DNA from: Leptospira kmetyi serovar Malaysia str. Bejo-Iso9
GTDB taxonomy: Bacteria; Spirochaetota; Leptospiria; Leptospirales; Leptospiraceae
Assembly (NCBI RefSeq): GCF_000243735.2
Contig: NZ_AHMP02000003.1
Span: 2,096,001-2,160,000 of the forward strand
Length of the DNA stretch: 64,000 nt
Direction: 5' to 3'
This document shows, in pieces, positions 1-9,000 of the stretch. The first letter of the stretch is position 1; every line of letters starts with the position of its first letter. The notes under the pieces are model-generated. The model was not told the DNA's origin. It made no database searches and was given only the letters and a program-made list of their open reading frames with translations. The translations under genes and the position numbers were made by a program.

Positions 1-1629
1 ATCAGTATGGCGGGAATTCATTCGAGCGCGCACGCGCTTACGATCGCCAAGATCGTAAAACGTATGATCACCGGTTTCGCGGGAGACAATTATCCGAAAC
101 CCTCTCCTAATTCATTATATTCTAATTTACTAGAAGGAAAACCTTTCGAGTTGGAACTCTGGTCCCTTCTCAGCATCGTACAAAGATTGATGGCCGGTGC
201 GATGCGTCTTCCCGGTTTTATCACCAACTCTCTTTTGGGAAGCGATCTCATTCTCGACAAGTTAGGCAAAACAGCGTTCTTGTTTCCCGATCCTCAAAAC
301 AAATCCCCAGGTCCCAACGGTTCTCCCGGTCCCGATTACAAAGGGAAGAAAGGAGTGGATCTTGCGTACATTCTTCCCTTAAATCCGGATCTTACTTTTG
401 TTCACGCGGTGGTCGGAGACGAAGAAGGAAATCTCGTTCTTTGTCCTCCGAGCGGAGAAGGATATTGGGGAGCCTTGGCCGCCCAACAAGGAGTGATCGC
501 GACCGTGGAAAGAATCGTTCCGAAAGGTTCGATTCCCGCGGAGCTGGTTACGATTCCGGGAAACCGAGTGAAAGCGGTCGCAGTCGCGGAGTTCGGCGCA
601 CATCCTCAATCCCTGCGCGTTTACGATCTTCCCGGAATTCCCGCGTTTGAAGGTCTTTCCACCTATCTCGACGACTACGAATTTCAGATCGAAGCCAACG
701 AAGCCGCCAACGTTCCTTCCCGCGCCGAAAAATGGTACGCGGATTTCGTAAATATCGAAGGCGGCCACGAAGAATATTTGGAACGTCTCGGACGTACTCG
801 TCTAAGAAGATTAAAGAATATTCCCGAGGAAAACAAAGCGGAGAAATTAGAAGATCCTAAAACGGTCAACGACTCGGAACAGATGATCATTCTCGCGGCG
901 AGAGCGATTCAAGAATACGTAAAGGAAAAAGGTTACAAAACCATTCTCGCCGGAATCGGTGCGGCTCATATCTCCGCTTGGACCGCGGCGCGTTTTTTGG
1001 AAAAGGAAGGAATTTCAGTAAAGGTCATCACCGAACTCGGTTTCTTTTCGATGAAGCCGCATACGGGAGACGTTTTTCTTTTCAGTCAGCTTCATACGAA
1101 GGACTGTACGATGCTTTCCGATATCACGAGCATTCTCGGGACGGTCGTTCCCGATCATTGTCTCGGCGTGTTAGGCGCCGCAGAAGTGGATTGGTTCGGT
1201 AACATCAACTCCACGAAAACCGCAAAGGGAAAATTTCTCGTGGGTTCGGGCGGAGCGAACGACATCGCGGCGGTTGCGGATTGTATCGTAGTCGCGAAAG
1301 CGAATCGCGGAAGATTCGTAAAACACGTACACTACATCACGTCCGTCGGAGATCGTGTGATGGAAGCGGTTTGTCAATTCGGAAGATTCAAAAGACAACC
1401 GAACTCGGATCACGTATTCGAATTTACGCATTGGATCGCCCCTCCTTCGGACGAGGAGATGGAACCGGAAGAAGCGGTTCTTCGTTATACTTCTTGGCTT
1501 CCTCCGGACGAGGACATTCCTCTTCAGGAAGAATCTCCGGTGACCGCGGAAGAACTCACCGTTTTACGCGAATTGGATCCGGAAAAGATTTACATAGAAC
1601 AGTTTATGGTATATACAAGACTTCCGTAA
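1..1629 (+). CDS. CoA-transferase family I protein, 5' end outside window
   Basis: Family I CoA-transferases move CoA between an acyl-CoA and a carboxylic acid through a glutamyl-CoA intermediate. The reading frame is open to the left edge. The first visible residues (AGIHSSAHALTIAK) match the segment just after the usual N-terminal glycine-rich strand, so I treat the gene as partial rather than starting at the ATG at 7. The protein looks like fused A and B halves. The second half has ITELGF (candidate catalytic Glu) and GSGGANDIAA, as in glutaconate CoA-transferase B subunits. Substrate cannot be told. It is followed 33 bases later by a broken FabH-like gene, so the pair may once have acted together in acyl-thioester metabolism. 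Confidence 0.8.
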   Translation: MSMAGIHSSAHALTIAKIVKRMITGFAGDNYPKPSPNSLYSNLLEGKPFELELWSLLSIVQRLMAGAMRLPGFITNSLLGSDLILDKLGKTAFLFPDPQNKSPGPNGSPGPDYKGKKGVDLAYILPLNPDLTFVHAVVGDEEGNLVLCPPSGEGYWGALAAQQGVIATVERIVPKGSIPAELVTIPGNRVKAVAVAEFGAHPQSLRVYDLPGIPAFEGLSTYLDDYEFQIEANEAANVPSRAEKWYADFVNIEGGHEEYLERLGRTRLRRLKNIPEENKAEKLEDPKTVNDSEQMIILAARAIQEYVKEKGYKTILAGIGAAHISAWTAARFLEKEGISVKVITELGFFSMKPHTGDVFLFSQLHTKDCTMLSDITSILGTVVPDHCLGVLGAAEVDWFGNINSTKTAKGKFLVGSGGANDIAAVADCIVVAKANRGRFVKHVHYITSVGDRVMEAVCQFGRFKRQPNSDHVFEFTHWIAPPSDEEMEPEEAVLRYTSWLPPDEDIPLQEESPVTAEELTVLRELDPEKIYIEQFMVYTRLP

Positions 1630-1662
1630 TAAAATGAAATTTGAATTTACTAGAGGACCCTT

Positions 1663-2637
1663 ATGAGCGGAAAAAATCTAACGTCGAACGGAGTAAGAAT
1701 CACCGGTTTCGGTCATTATTTCCCCGAACAGATCGTAACCAACGAGGAGATCCGCTCCCGATTGAAATTTCCGGAAATGCATCCCGCCGAAAAAGCGGTG
1801 ATCTGAAACATCGGAGTCAACGAAAGAAGAAGGGCCAACGAAAAAGAAACTCCTATGTTTATGGCGGCCAAGGTCGCGGAGATGGCTTTGAAGGACGCGG
1901 GTAAAAAACCGGAGGACGTGGATCTCTACATTCTCGCGAACTGGACCGATCGTTATTATCTTCCCGATCTCGCGCCTCAGGCTTCCAAACTTTCGGGAAC
2001 AAAAAACGCGCTCGCATTCGACGTTAGCACCGCTTGCACGGGATTCGTACACGGGGTTCAAACCGCTTCGGCGTATTTAGGAACCGGAAAATTCAAAAAC
2101 GCGCTCGTGATCGGAAGCGAACGTTTTTCCGTAAGAACCCGCATGGGCGGTTACGGAGAATTCACCGCGGGGGACGCGGCCGCCGGAGTATTCCTCGAAC
2201 ATACGGGCGATCAGAATTTCGGAATCATCGATTCCTTTCTTCAAGACGACGGAGACTTGGCGGGAATCATCGTGACCGGACCTCCTCCGGCGAGTTACGT
2301 AAAAAGTTATCCGGAACTTGTGACCAACGCCGCGGATCTCACTCTTAAGTCCATGGATCTTCTTTTGGAAAAGAACGGACTTACGATAGACGACATCGAC
2401 TGGGTCGTTCCCCATCCCGGAACCGACGTGGTGGTTCAGGACGTTCTCAAAAGAACCAAGTTCCCCAGAGAAAAAATCCTGATGAACTTCGAACGCGTGG
2501 GAAACACGTCCGCCGCTTCGATCCCCATCGTATTATCAGAATATTATTATAAAGGAAAATTCAAAAAAGGAGACTTGTTCCTCACACCCGCCGTCGGAGG
2601 CGGATTTTATTGGGGAGGACTCTTATTTCGCCTCTGA
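1663..2637 (+). pseudogene. FabH-like 3-oxoacyl-ACP synthase III, broken by in-frame TGA
   Basis: Ketoacyl synthase III enzymes condense acyl-CoA with malonyl-ACP or similar substrates. From the ATG at 1663, preceded by AGAGGA, one frame runs to 2637 and encodes a 324-codon protein of normal FabH length. Codon 48, TGA at 1804-1806, interrupts it. The TGA sits in AVI*NIGVNERRRA, where FabH proteins have Trp-Ile-x-x-x-x-Gly-Ile-x-x-Arg-Arg, so a TGG to TGA change is the simple explanation. The catalytic triad is intact (Cys125 in STACTG, His251 in VPHPGTD, Asn281 in VGNTSAAS). Restart at ATG 1855 would lose the first strand and helix. This is a recent nonsense mutation or a sequence error; neighbouring genes use TGA as a true stop. 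Confidence 0.85.
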
Positions 2638-2660
2638 CGAATATAAGAAAATCGACATAT

Positions 2661-5600
2661 ATGAAAATAGAAGGTTACGAACTAAAAGAAAGAATGAACG
2701 CGGATTCCTCCACGGAGGTTTACAAGGCGATCCGCACAAAGGACGGCGCGAACGTAGTCATCAAATACATTCCGATTTTAGACGAACTGCATCCGGCGGT
2801 CGTCAATCTTAGAAACGAATACGAAATTCTGAATTATCTCGCTTCGGAAAGAATGATCCAAGCCTTCGGAATGGAAAAAATTCCCGAAGGTTTCACATTG
2901 ATTTTGGAATTCGTTCCCGGAGGAACCCTCAAACATTTCTCGGGAAAAAAACCGGTCAACCTAAAGGACTTCTTCAAGATCGCGATCGATCTCGCGGAGA
3001 AACTCGGGGAAATACATAATAAAAAAGTAATACACAAAGACTTAAAGCCGGACAATATCATCTTCAATCCGGACAACGAACTGCTACGGATCGTGGACTT
3101 CGGAATTTCGACGAGACTTTCCAAAGAGGAAACGTCCTGGTCCAATCCGAACCGTCTCGAAGGAAGTATTCACTACGTTTCTCCCGAACAAACGGGAAGA
3201 ATGAACCGTTCCGTGGATTACAGAAGCGACTTCTATTCTCTCGGAGTCACCTTCTACGAACTTCTCACCGGAAAACTTCCGTTTGAAAGCGAAGACCTTT
3301 TGGAGCTCGTGCACTTTCATCTCGCGAAATCGCCCGTGGAACCTCGTAAGATCCGCAACGAAATTCCGGAAGCCCTTTCCCATGTCGTATTAAAACTTTT
3401 GTCCAAAACCGCCGAGGATCGATATCAAACCTCGGAAGGTCTCAAAGCGGATTTGGAAACGATCCGGGACAAATGGCTGGAATCCGGCGACGCGCCCGCG
3501 TTCCCTCTCGGCTCCAAGGATTATTCCCACGAATTCAAAATTCCTCAAAAACTCTACGGAAGGGAGGAATACATCGATTCGTTGTTAGGCGAATTCAAAC
3601 GAGTCACCGAAACGGGAAGAACAAGCGTGGTTCTCATCGCGGGTTATTCCGGCGTAGGTAAGTCCTCTCTTGTAAAGGAGATCAACAAACCTCTCACCGA
3701 ATCCAAAGGTTATTTTATTTCCGGTAAGTTCGATCAGTACAACCGCAACGTTCCGTTCAGCGCGATCATTCAGGTTTTTTCCAATCTCATCGAACAGATT
3801 CTCACCGAATCGCCCGAAAGAATCGAGGATTGGAAAAACAAAATCCGGGACACGTTAGGCGCAAACGGAAAGGTGATGACCGACGTATTACCCGAACTCG
3901 AGTTCATCATCGGCGAACAACCTCCCGTGACCGAACTCGGGCCCCAGGAAAACGCAAACCGTTTTTATCTCGTATTTCAGAATTTCATAAAGATCTTCGC
4001 GAATCAGGATCATCCCCTCGCGGTTTTTCTGGACGATCTTCAGTGGGCGGACACGCCTTCCCTCGAACTCGTAAAAAATCTGATCGAGGACGTTTCCGTA
4101 AATTATCTTTTTCTAATGTTGGCTTACAGGGACAACGAGGTGGATTCCACACATCCTTTCTCCACGATGGTGAGCGGTTTGGAAAAGGAAGGATTCCGTC
4201 TGGATAAGATTCTCCTGAAGCCGTTGAGCTTGGAAAACGTAAACCAACTTTTATCAGACAGTTTAAGAAGACCTCCCGAAGAAACGTTGAGTTTCGCGGA
4301 AATCGTATATTCCAAAACGAGAGGGAACCCTTTCTTTATCAACGAACTTCTCAAACAACTTTCCAAAGAGGAGATCATAACGTATCAAAAAGGGAATTCC
4401 ACGATTTCCGGCAAATGGATCTGGAACCTCGAAAAGATCAAGAAGACCGATATTTCGGATAACGTGGTAGAACTTCTCGTAAGAAGGATCAAAAAACTTT
4501 CTCCGCGAACTCAGGAAACGTTAAAACTCGCTTCTTGTATCGGAAGCAACTTCGATCTCGGAATCCAATCCAAAATCCTCGGTGCGACCCTCAAAGAAAC
4601 CATGACCGCGATTATGGAAACCATGGAAGAGGAACTGATCGTTCCGATCGGCGACAACTACAGACTCGTGGATTCCATGGAGGAAATCGAGGAGAACAAG
4701 GATAAGAATTTTCAAACCGCAAAAACGATCCAGTTCCGATTTCAACACGACCGCGTTCAACAGGCGAGTTACGAACTCTTAAACGAGGATCAAAAACAAT
4801 CGGTGCGTTTGCAGATCGGAAGGATCCTTCTCGAGAATCTGAACGAAAAGGCTTTGGAAGATTCCGTCTTCGACGTAGTGAACCACTTGAACACCGGTTC
4901 GATGTTGATCACCGAAAATTCCGAAAAAAGAAAATTACTACAATTGAATATTCAAGCCGCTCAAAAAGCGAAACTTTCCGCGGCCTACAAACCCGCGAAG
5001 TTGTATTCCGAAAAAGCCAGAGAACTTTTGTTCGCACTTCCCGAAGCGGAAAAGGGAGACAAGGAACTTTGGTCGAAGGAATACGATCTTTCCTACACGG
5101 TTCATAAGGAACTCGCGGAGGTTCTGTATCTCAACGGGAACTTCGAAGAATCCCAAGAGATGATCCACACTCTTTTGAAACAGGCGAAAACTCCGGTGGA
5201 ACAAGCCGAAGCGTATAACTTATTGATGATCGAATATTCCGCGCAAGGAAAGTTCGATCTCGCGATGCCCACCGTAATCAAGGCTCTCAAACCCTTGGGA
5301 ATCGAAATCCCGACTTCCAATTTCGACGAGGTAGTGAATAAGGAAATCGAAGAGGCCAAAAAGAATTTAAAAGGAAGAACCGTAACATCGCTGTTAGACG
5401 AACCATTGATGACGGACCCGAACCATATCTGGGCGGTCAATCTTTTGATCAGCGCGATCCCGATGGCTTACAACAAGGAACCCGCCCTCTTCCCGGTGAT
5501 CTGTTTGAAGATGGCCAATCTTCTGTACGGAAACCTTTCCGATTCTTACGGATATTCCTGTTACGGAATGGTTCTTGTGGGAAAACTCGCGGACTACAAA

Positions 5601-8009
5601 GGAGCGTACGACTTCTGCGAACTTGCGGTTAAACTCAGCGAAAAACATATGAACTCGGGCGGATACACGAAGGCCGCGAATATTCTCGCGAACTATTCCT
5701 CCTCGTTCGTAAAACATCTGAAACTTTCGGAAGAAGTAAACGTGAAGTGCGTTCAATCCGCTCTGGATTCCGGCGAGTTTTTGCACGGAAGTTACGCGGC
5801 GATGAACGATGCGTCTAACGTGATGTTTCAAGGGAAGAATCTCGAAATTCTGAAACCCAAGATCAATCAACTCCTCAAGTTCGTCCGCAAGGTGAAGAAC
5901 AATCTCGCGATCGACACGATTCTCGGAACCGCTCTCGTTCTTTCCAATCTTCGCGGAGAAACCGGAAGTCATCTCGACTTTTCCACCACGGAATATCAGG
6001 AAAAAGAATACATCGATCTTTGCAACGATCACCAAAGCCCGGCGCCGATCGTCACCTTTAAGGTGATGAAGGTTCGTTCTCTTTTGATGTATGGCGAAAA
6101 TCAACTCGCACTTCAAGAAGCGGAAGAAGCGAACGGAATGATTCTTTATCTCGGTGGTCAGTACGGACCGCTCGAGCATAATTTTTTGTATTCACTCGCA
6201 CTTGCGGCGAATTATAAAAAGGTGTCGCCGGATCTTAAAAAAGAATACTTAAAGAAAATCAAAGAGAATCAGAAACAACTTCTTTCCTTAGCGGAAAGTT
6301 GTCCCGAGAATTTCTATCACAAATACCTTCTCGTGGACGCGGAGCTCGCAAGACTCGAATACAAAAACTGGAAGGCCGCGAGAACCTACGAAGCCGCGAT
6401 CCGGGAAGCGAGAAAGAACGAGTTTCAAAACGACGAGGCGCTTGCCTGCGAGATGGCGGCGATGTTCTGGCTTTCCAAGGGAAGCGTTAAAATCGCCGGA
6501 GAATTCATCAACGAGGCGTTTCATCGTTACGGACTTTGGGGAGCCAATCTCAAACAAAGTATGCTCAAGTCCAAGTTTCCGGAATTTATCCGCGAAAGAG
6601 GAACGGGTACGTTACGCACACACCGAACGATTTCCAGTACGACCGCAGCGGCGACCGAAGTATATTCGGGTCAGACCTTGGATCTTCAATCGGTTCTCAA
6701 AAGTTCCACCGCGATTTCCGGAGAGATCAAACTGGAAAATCTTTTGGATAAATTGATGAAGATCGTAATCGAAAACGCAGGAGCGCAACGAGGAGTTCTC
6801 ATTCTTAAAAAAGAAGGAAGACTTTATGTGGAAGCCGAGGGTTCGATTTCCAAAGACGACGTGGAAGTGTTGACCGGAATCCCGCTTGGAAACAGTAAAA
6901 ATCTTCCGATCTCTCTCATCTATTACGTGGAAAGGACCAAGGAGAATCTGGTTCTTAGAAACGCGAACCAAGACGAGAAGTTTAACAAAGACGAATATAT
7001 CAAAAATTCTAAAACGAAATCGGTTCTTTGCGCGCCCGTCATCAAACAAGGGGAGATTTCCGGGATTCTCTATCTCGAAAATAACCTTTCCGAGGGGGCG
7101 TTCACTTCGGATCGATTACAAATTATGAATATTCTTTCGTCTCAGGCCGCGATCTCCATCGACAACGCGTTGCTCTACGCGAACATGGAGGAGAAGGTAC
7201 GGGAAAGAACGAGGGAGTTGGCGCAAGCGAACGCGGATCTAGGACTTAAGAACCAGCACATCACGGATAGTATTCAATATTCTTTGAATATTCAACAAGC
7301 GATTCTTCCTTCCGAAGACATTCTCGAAAAGAATTTGAACGAACAGTTCGTGTTGTTCAGACCGAAGGACATCGTATCGGGCGACTTCTATTGGTTCAGT
7401 AAAAAAGAAGGATCAATTTTTCTCGCCGCAGTCGATTGTACTGGACACGGAGTCCCCGGTGCGTTAATGTCAATGATAGGAAATACTTTACTCAACCAGA
7501 TCGTAAATGAGGCGGGCATCAAGGATCCCGGAAAGGTTTTGGAACATTTAAACCGAAATGTTCGACAAGCCTTGAAACAGGACACTTTGGATGCGAACTC
7601 GGTGGACGGAATGGACATCTGCTTCTGCAGGATCGACGGTGATAAGGTACTTTTTGCAGGCGCCAAAAGACCGCTCTATTTCTCAAAGGGCGATAAGATC
7701 GAAGAGATCAAAGGCGACAGACATTCGATCGGCGGAAGACAGAAAGAAGATTCAAGAACGTATGCGACCCACGAGGTGAAACTGGAAAAGGGAAAACCGA
7801 CCATGTTCTACCTCGCGACGGACGGTTATATGGATCAGCCGAATCCTCAAAGACAAAGAATCGCGAGCAAGGGATTGATCGGCTTTTTACAAAGTGTTCT
7901 CTCTTTACCCGCGTCCGAACAAAAGGAACGCCTCGCGGCATTTTTAGACGGACATCAGGCGGGTGAGGCCCAGAGAGATGACATAACTTTGATCGGGTTT
8001 CGAATCTGA
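2661..8009 (+). CDS. Ser/Thr kinase - AAA ATPase - GAF - SpoIIE (PP2C) phosphatase signalling protein
   Basis: A 1782-residue cytoplasmic signalling protein. Residues 1-270 are a protein kinase: Lys35, HKDLKPDN at 125-132 (HKD rather than HRD), DFG at 146-148. An AAA_16-type ATPase follows with Walker A GYSGVGKS at 328-335, then a long TPR-like helical region, a GAF domain near 1370-1540, a short coiled coil, and a C-terminal SpoIIE/PP2C phosphatase starting at FRPKDIVSGDFYW with VDCTGHGVPG. The start was moved to ATG 2661, because the upstream start at 2610 lies inside the previous gene. It heads an operon with SiaB-like and SiaC-like proteins and an adenylate cyclase. The phosphatase domain probably does the job of SiaA, dephosphorylating the SiaC-like protein. 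Confidence 0.9.
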   Translation: MKIEGYELKERMNADSSTEVYKAIRTKDGANVVIKYIPILDELHPAVVNLRNEYEILNYLASERMIQAFGMEKIPEGFTLILEFVPGGTLKHFSGKKPVNLKDFFKIAIDLAEKLGEIHNKKVIHKDLKPDNIIFNPDNELLRIVDFGISTRLSKEETSWSNPNRLEGSIHYVSPEQTGRMNRSVDYRSDFYSLGVTFYELLTGKLPFESEDLLELVHFHLAKSPVEPRKIRNEIPEALSHVVLKLLSKTAEDRYQTSEGLKADLETIRDKWLESGDAPAFPLGSKDYSHEFKIPQKLYGREEYIDSLLGEFKRVTETGRTSVVLIAGYSGVGKSSLVKEINKPLTESKGYFISGKFDQYNRNVPFSAIIQVFSNLIEQILTESPERIEDWKNKIRDTLGANGKVMTDVLPELEFIIGEQPPVTELGPQENANRFYLVFQNFIKIFANQDHPLAVFLDDLQWADTPSLELVKNLIEDVSVNYLFLMLAYRDNEVDSTHPFSTMVSGLEKEGFRLDKILLKPLSLENVNQLLSDSLRRPPEETLSFAEIVYSKTRGNPFFINELLKQLSKEEIITYQKGNSTISGKWIWNLEKIKKTDISDNVVELLVRRIKKLSPRTQETLKLASCIGSNFDLGIQSKILGATLKETMTAIMETMEEELIVPIGDNYRLVDSMEEIEENKDKNFQTAKTIQFRFQHDRVQQASYELLNEDQKQSVRLQIGRILLENLNEKALEDSVFDVVNHLNTGSMLITENSEKRKLLQLNIQAAQKAKLSAAYKPAKLYSEKARELLFALPEAEKGDKELWSKEYDLSYTVHKELAEVLYLNGNFEESQEMIHTLLKQAKTPVEQAEAYNLLMIEYSAQGKFDLAMPTVIKALKPLGIEIPTSNFDEVVNKEIEEAKKNLKGRTVTSLLDEPLMTDPNHIWAVNLLISAIPMAYNKEPALFPVICLKMANLLYGNLSDSYGYSCYGMVLVGKLADYKGAYDFCELAVKLSEKHMNSGGYTKAANILANYSSSFVKHLKLSEEVNVKCVQSALDSGEFLHGSYAAMNDASNVMFQGKNLEILKPKINQLLKFVRKVKNNLAIDTILGTALVLSNLRGETGSHLDFSTTEYQEKEYIDLCNDHQSPAPIVTFKVMKVRSLLMYGENQLALQEAEEANGMILYLGGQYGPLEHNFLYSLALAANYKKVSPDLKKEYLKKIKENQKQLLSLAESCPENFYHKYLLVDAELARLEYKNWKAARTYEAAIREARKNEFQNDEALACEMAAMFWLSKGSVKIAGEFINEAFHRYGLWGANLKQSMLKSKFPEFIRERGTGTLRTHRTISSTTAAATEVYSGQTLDLQSVLKSSTAISGEIKLENLLDKLMKIVIENAGAQRGVLILKKEGRLYVEAEGSISKDDVEVLTGIPLGNSKNLPISLIYYVERTKENLVLRNANQDEKFNKDEYIKNSKTKSVLCAPVIKQGEISGILYLENNLSEGAFTSDRLQIMNILSSQAAISIDNALLYANMEEKVRERTRELAQANADLGLKNQHITDSIQYSLNIQQAILPSEDILEKNLNEQFVLFRPKDIVSGDFYWFSKKEGSIFLAAVDCTGHGVPGALMSMIGNTLLNQIVNEAGIKDPGKVLEHLNRNVRQALKQDTLDANSVDGMDICFCRIDGDKVLFAGAKRPLYFSKGDKIEEIKGDRHSIGGRQKEDSRTYATHEVKLEKGKPTMFYLATDGYMDQPNPQRQRIASKGLIGFLQSVLSLPASEQKERLAAFLDGHQAGEAQRDDITLIGFRI

Positions 8010-8045
8010 TCCCGGAACGAAAATATAGGAGTATGTTAAAAAGAA

Positions 8046-8600
8046 ATGATGGAAAACAAGTCCGTAGACCTGTTTAAACAGTACAAAGAGGCCTGCGATT
8101 ATCAATTAATTGTTTCCTTTAAAGGACGCCTATCGCAGGAGGTTCTTACGGAATTCGGTTCGATGATCCGCACCTCTCTTAGCGCGGAATCGAAAATCAA
8201 AAAAATCTTCGCGGTTTTCATCGAACTGGCTCAGAATATGCTACACTATTCCGCGGAAAGAAAAGCTCTCGAGGACGGAAGAGAGGGCGGCGTCGGCATC
8301 ATCATGGTCGATGAAAAATCGGTTGGCTATAATGTTTCGTCCGGGAACCTTGTACTTAACGATAAAATCGAATCGCTAAAATCGAAATGCGAGAAAATAA
8401 ATTCTATGTCGAGGGACGAGTTAAAAACTTATTACCAACAGCAGTTACGCTCGGACAGACCCGATGACAGCAAAGGTGCGGGAGTCGGTCTAATCGATAT
8501 CGCGAGAAAATCGGACGGACCGCTTTCCTACAATGTCGCGCCGGTAGACGATAAACATTCGTTCTTCACACTCTCCGCATACTTCACAAAGGAAAATTGA
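8046..8600 (+). CDS. SiaB-family protein kinase
   Basis: SiaB-type proteins are small GHKL-fold kinases that phosphorylate the partner SiaC, opposed by a PP2C phosphatase. The 184-residue product has an N-box-like FIELAQNMLHYS and a glycine-rich GAGVGLIDIARKSDG near the C-terminus, as expected for this fold, and no sensor or membrane domain. It lies 36 bases after the giant phosphatase gene and its stop abuts the SiaC-like gene. That order (phosphatase, kinase, phosphoprotein) is the siaABC order of Pseudomonas. ATG 8046 and 8049 are both possible starts; no strong ribosome site distinguishes them. Confidence 0.8.
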   Translation: MMENKSVDLFKQYKEACDYQLIVSFKGRLSQEVLTEFGSMIRTSLSAESKIKKIFAVFIELAQNMLHYSAERKALEDGREGGVGIIMVDEKSVGYNVSSGNLVLNDKIESLKSKCEKINSMSRDELKTYYQQQLRSDRPDDSKGAGVGLIDIARKSDGPLSYNVAPVDDKHSFFTLSAYFTKEN

Positions 8601-8602
8601 GA

Positions 8603-8977
8603 ATGGAATCATTACATATCCAACAGACCAAAACTTCTCCGGAAGTTATTTTAGACACGGAAAAAGGAGCGGTTGAAATTATAGGAGAATCCTATCCTGA
8701 AAACGCGATCGCGTTCTACAAACCCGTATTCGACTGGTTGAACTCCGCGATGAGTTCCAAGACACAGATCCAAGTAAAGTTTCAGCTGGATTATTTCAAT
8801 ACGAGTTCCTCCAAAGTCATCATGGACATTTTGGATTCTCTTCAGAAATACCACGATCAAAGCGGAAAGGTGAAGATTCTTTGGTTGTATAAGGAAGACG
8901 ACGACGATATGCAGGAGACCGGAGAAGAATTCTCTTCCGATCTTTCTCTTCCGTTCGAACTGAAATCCTACAAGTAA
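8603..8977 (+). CDS. SiaC-family regulatory phosphoprotein
   Basis: SiaC is a small STAS-like protein whose threonine phosphorylation decides whether it binds and activates an output enzyme. This 124-residue protein has the family hallmarks: GESYPENAIAFYKPVFDWL in the first third and DYFNTSSSK at 63-71. Thr67 aligns with the phosphorylated Thr68 of Pseudomonas SiaC. I chose ATG 8603. A TTG at 8597 overlapping the previous stop is also possible, but the GGAAAA ahead of it fits the ATG spacing better. In Pseudomonas the partner is a diguanylate cyclase; here the next gene, 23 bases on, is a class III adenylate cyclase. Confidence 0.8.
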   Translation: MESLHIQQTKTSPEVILDTEKGAVEIIGESYPENAIAFYKPVFDWLNSAMSSKTQIQVKFQLDYFNTSSSKVIMDILDSLQKYHDQSGKVKILWLYKEDDDDMQETGEEFSSDLSLPFELKSYK

Positions 8978-9000
8978 AACGGTAATCCCCGGAACTGTTT

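Noticed and set aside
1804..1806. TGA read as Trp or Sec
   Set aside because: Other genes terminate at TGA and no SECIS-like hairpin or recoding context is visible; nonsense mutation or sequence error is simpler.
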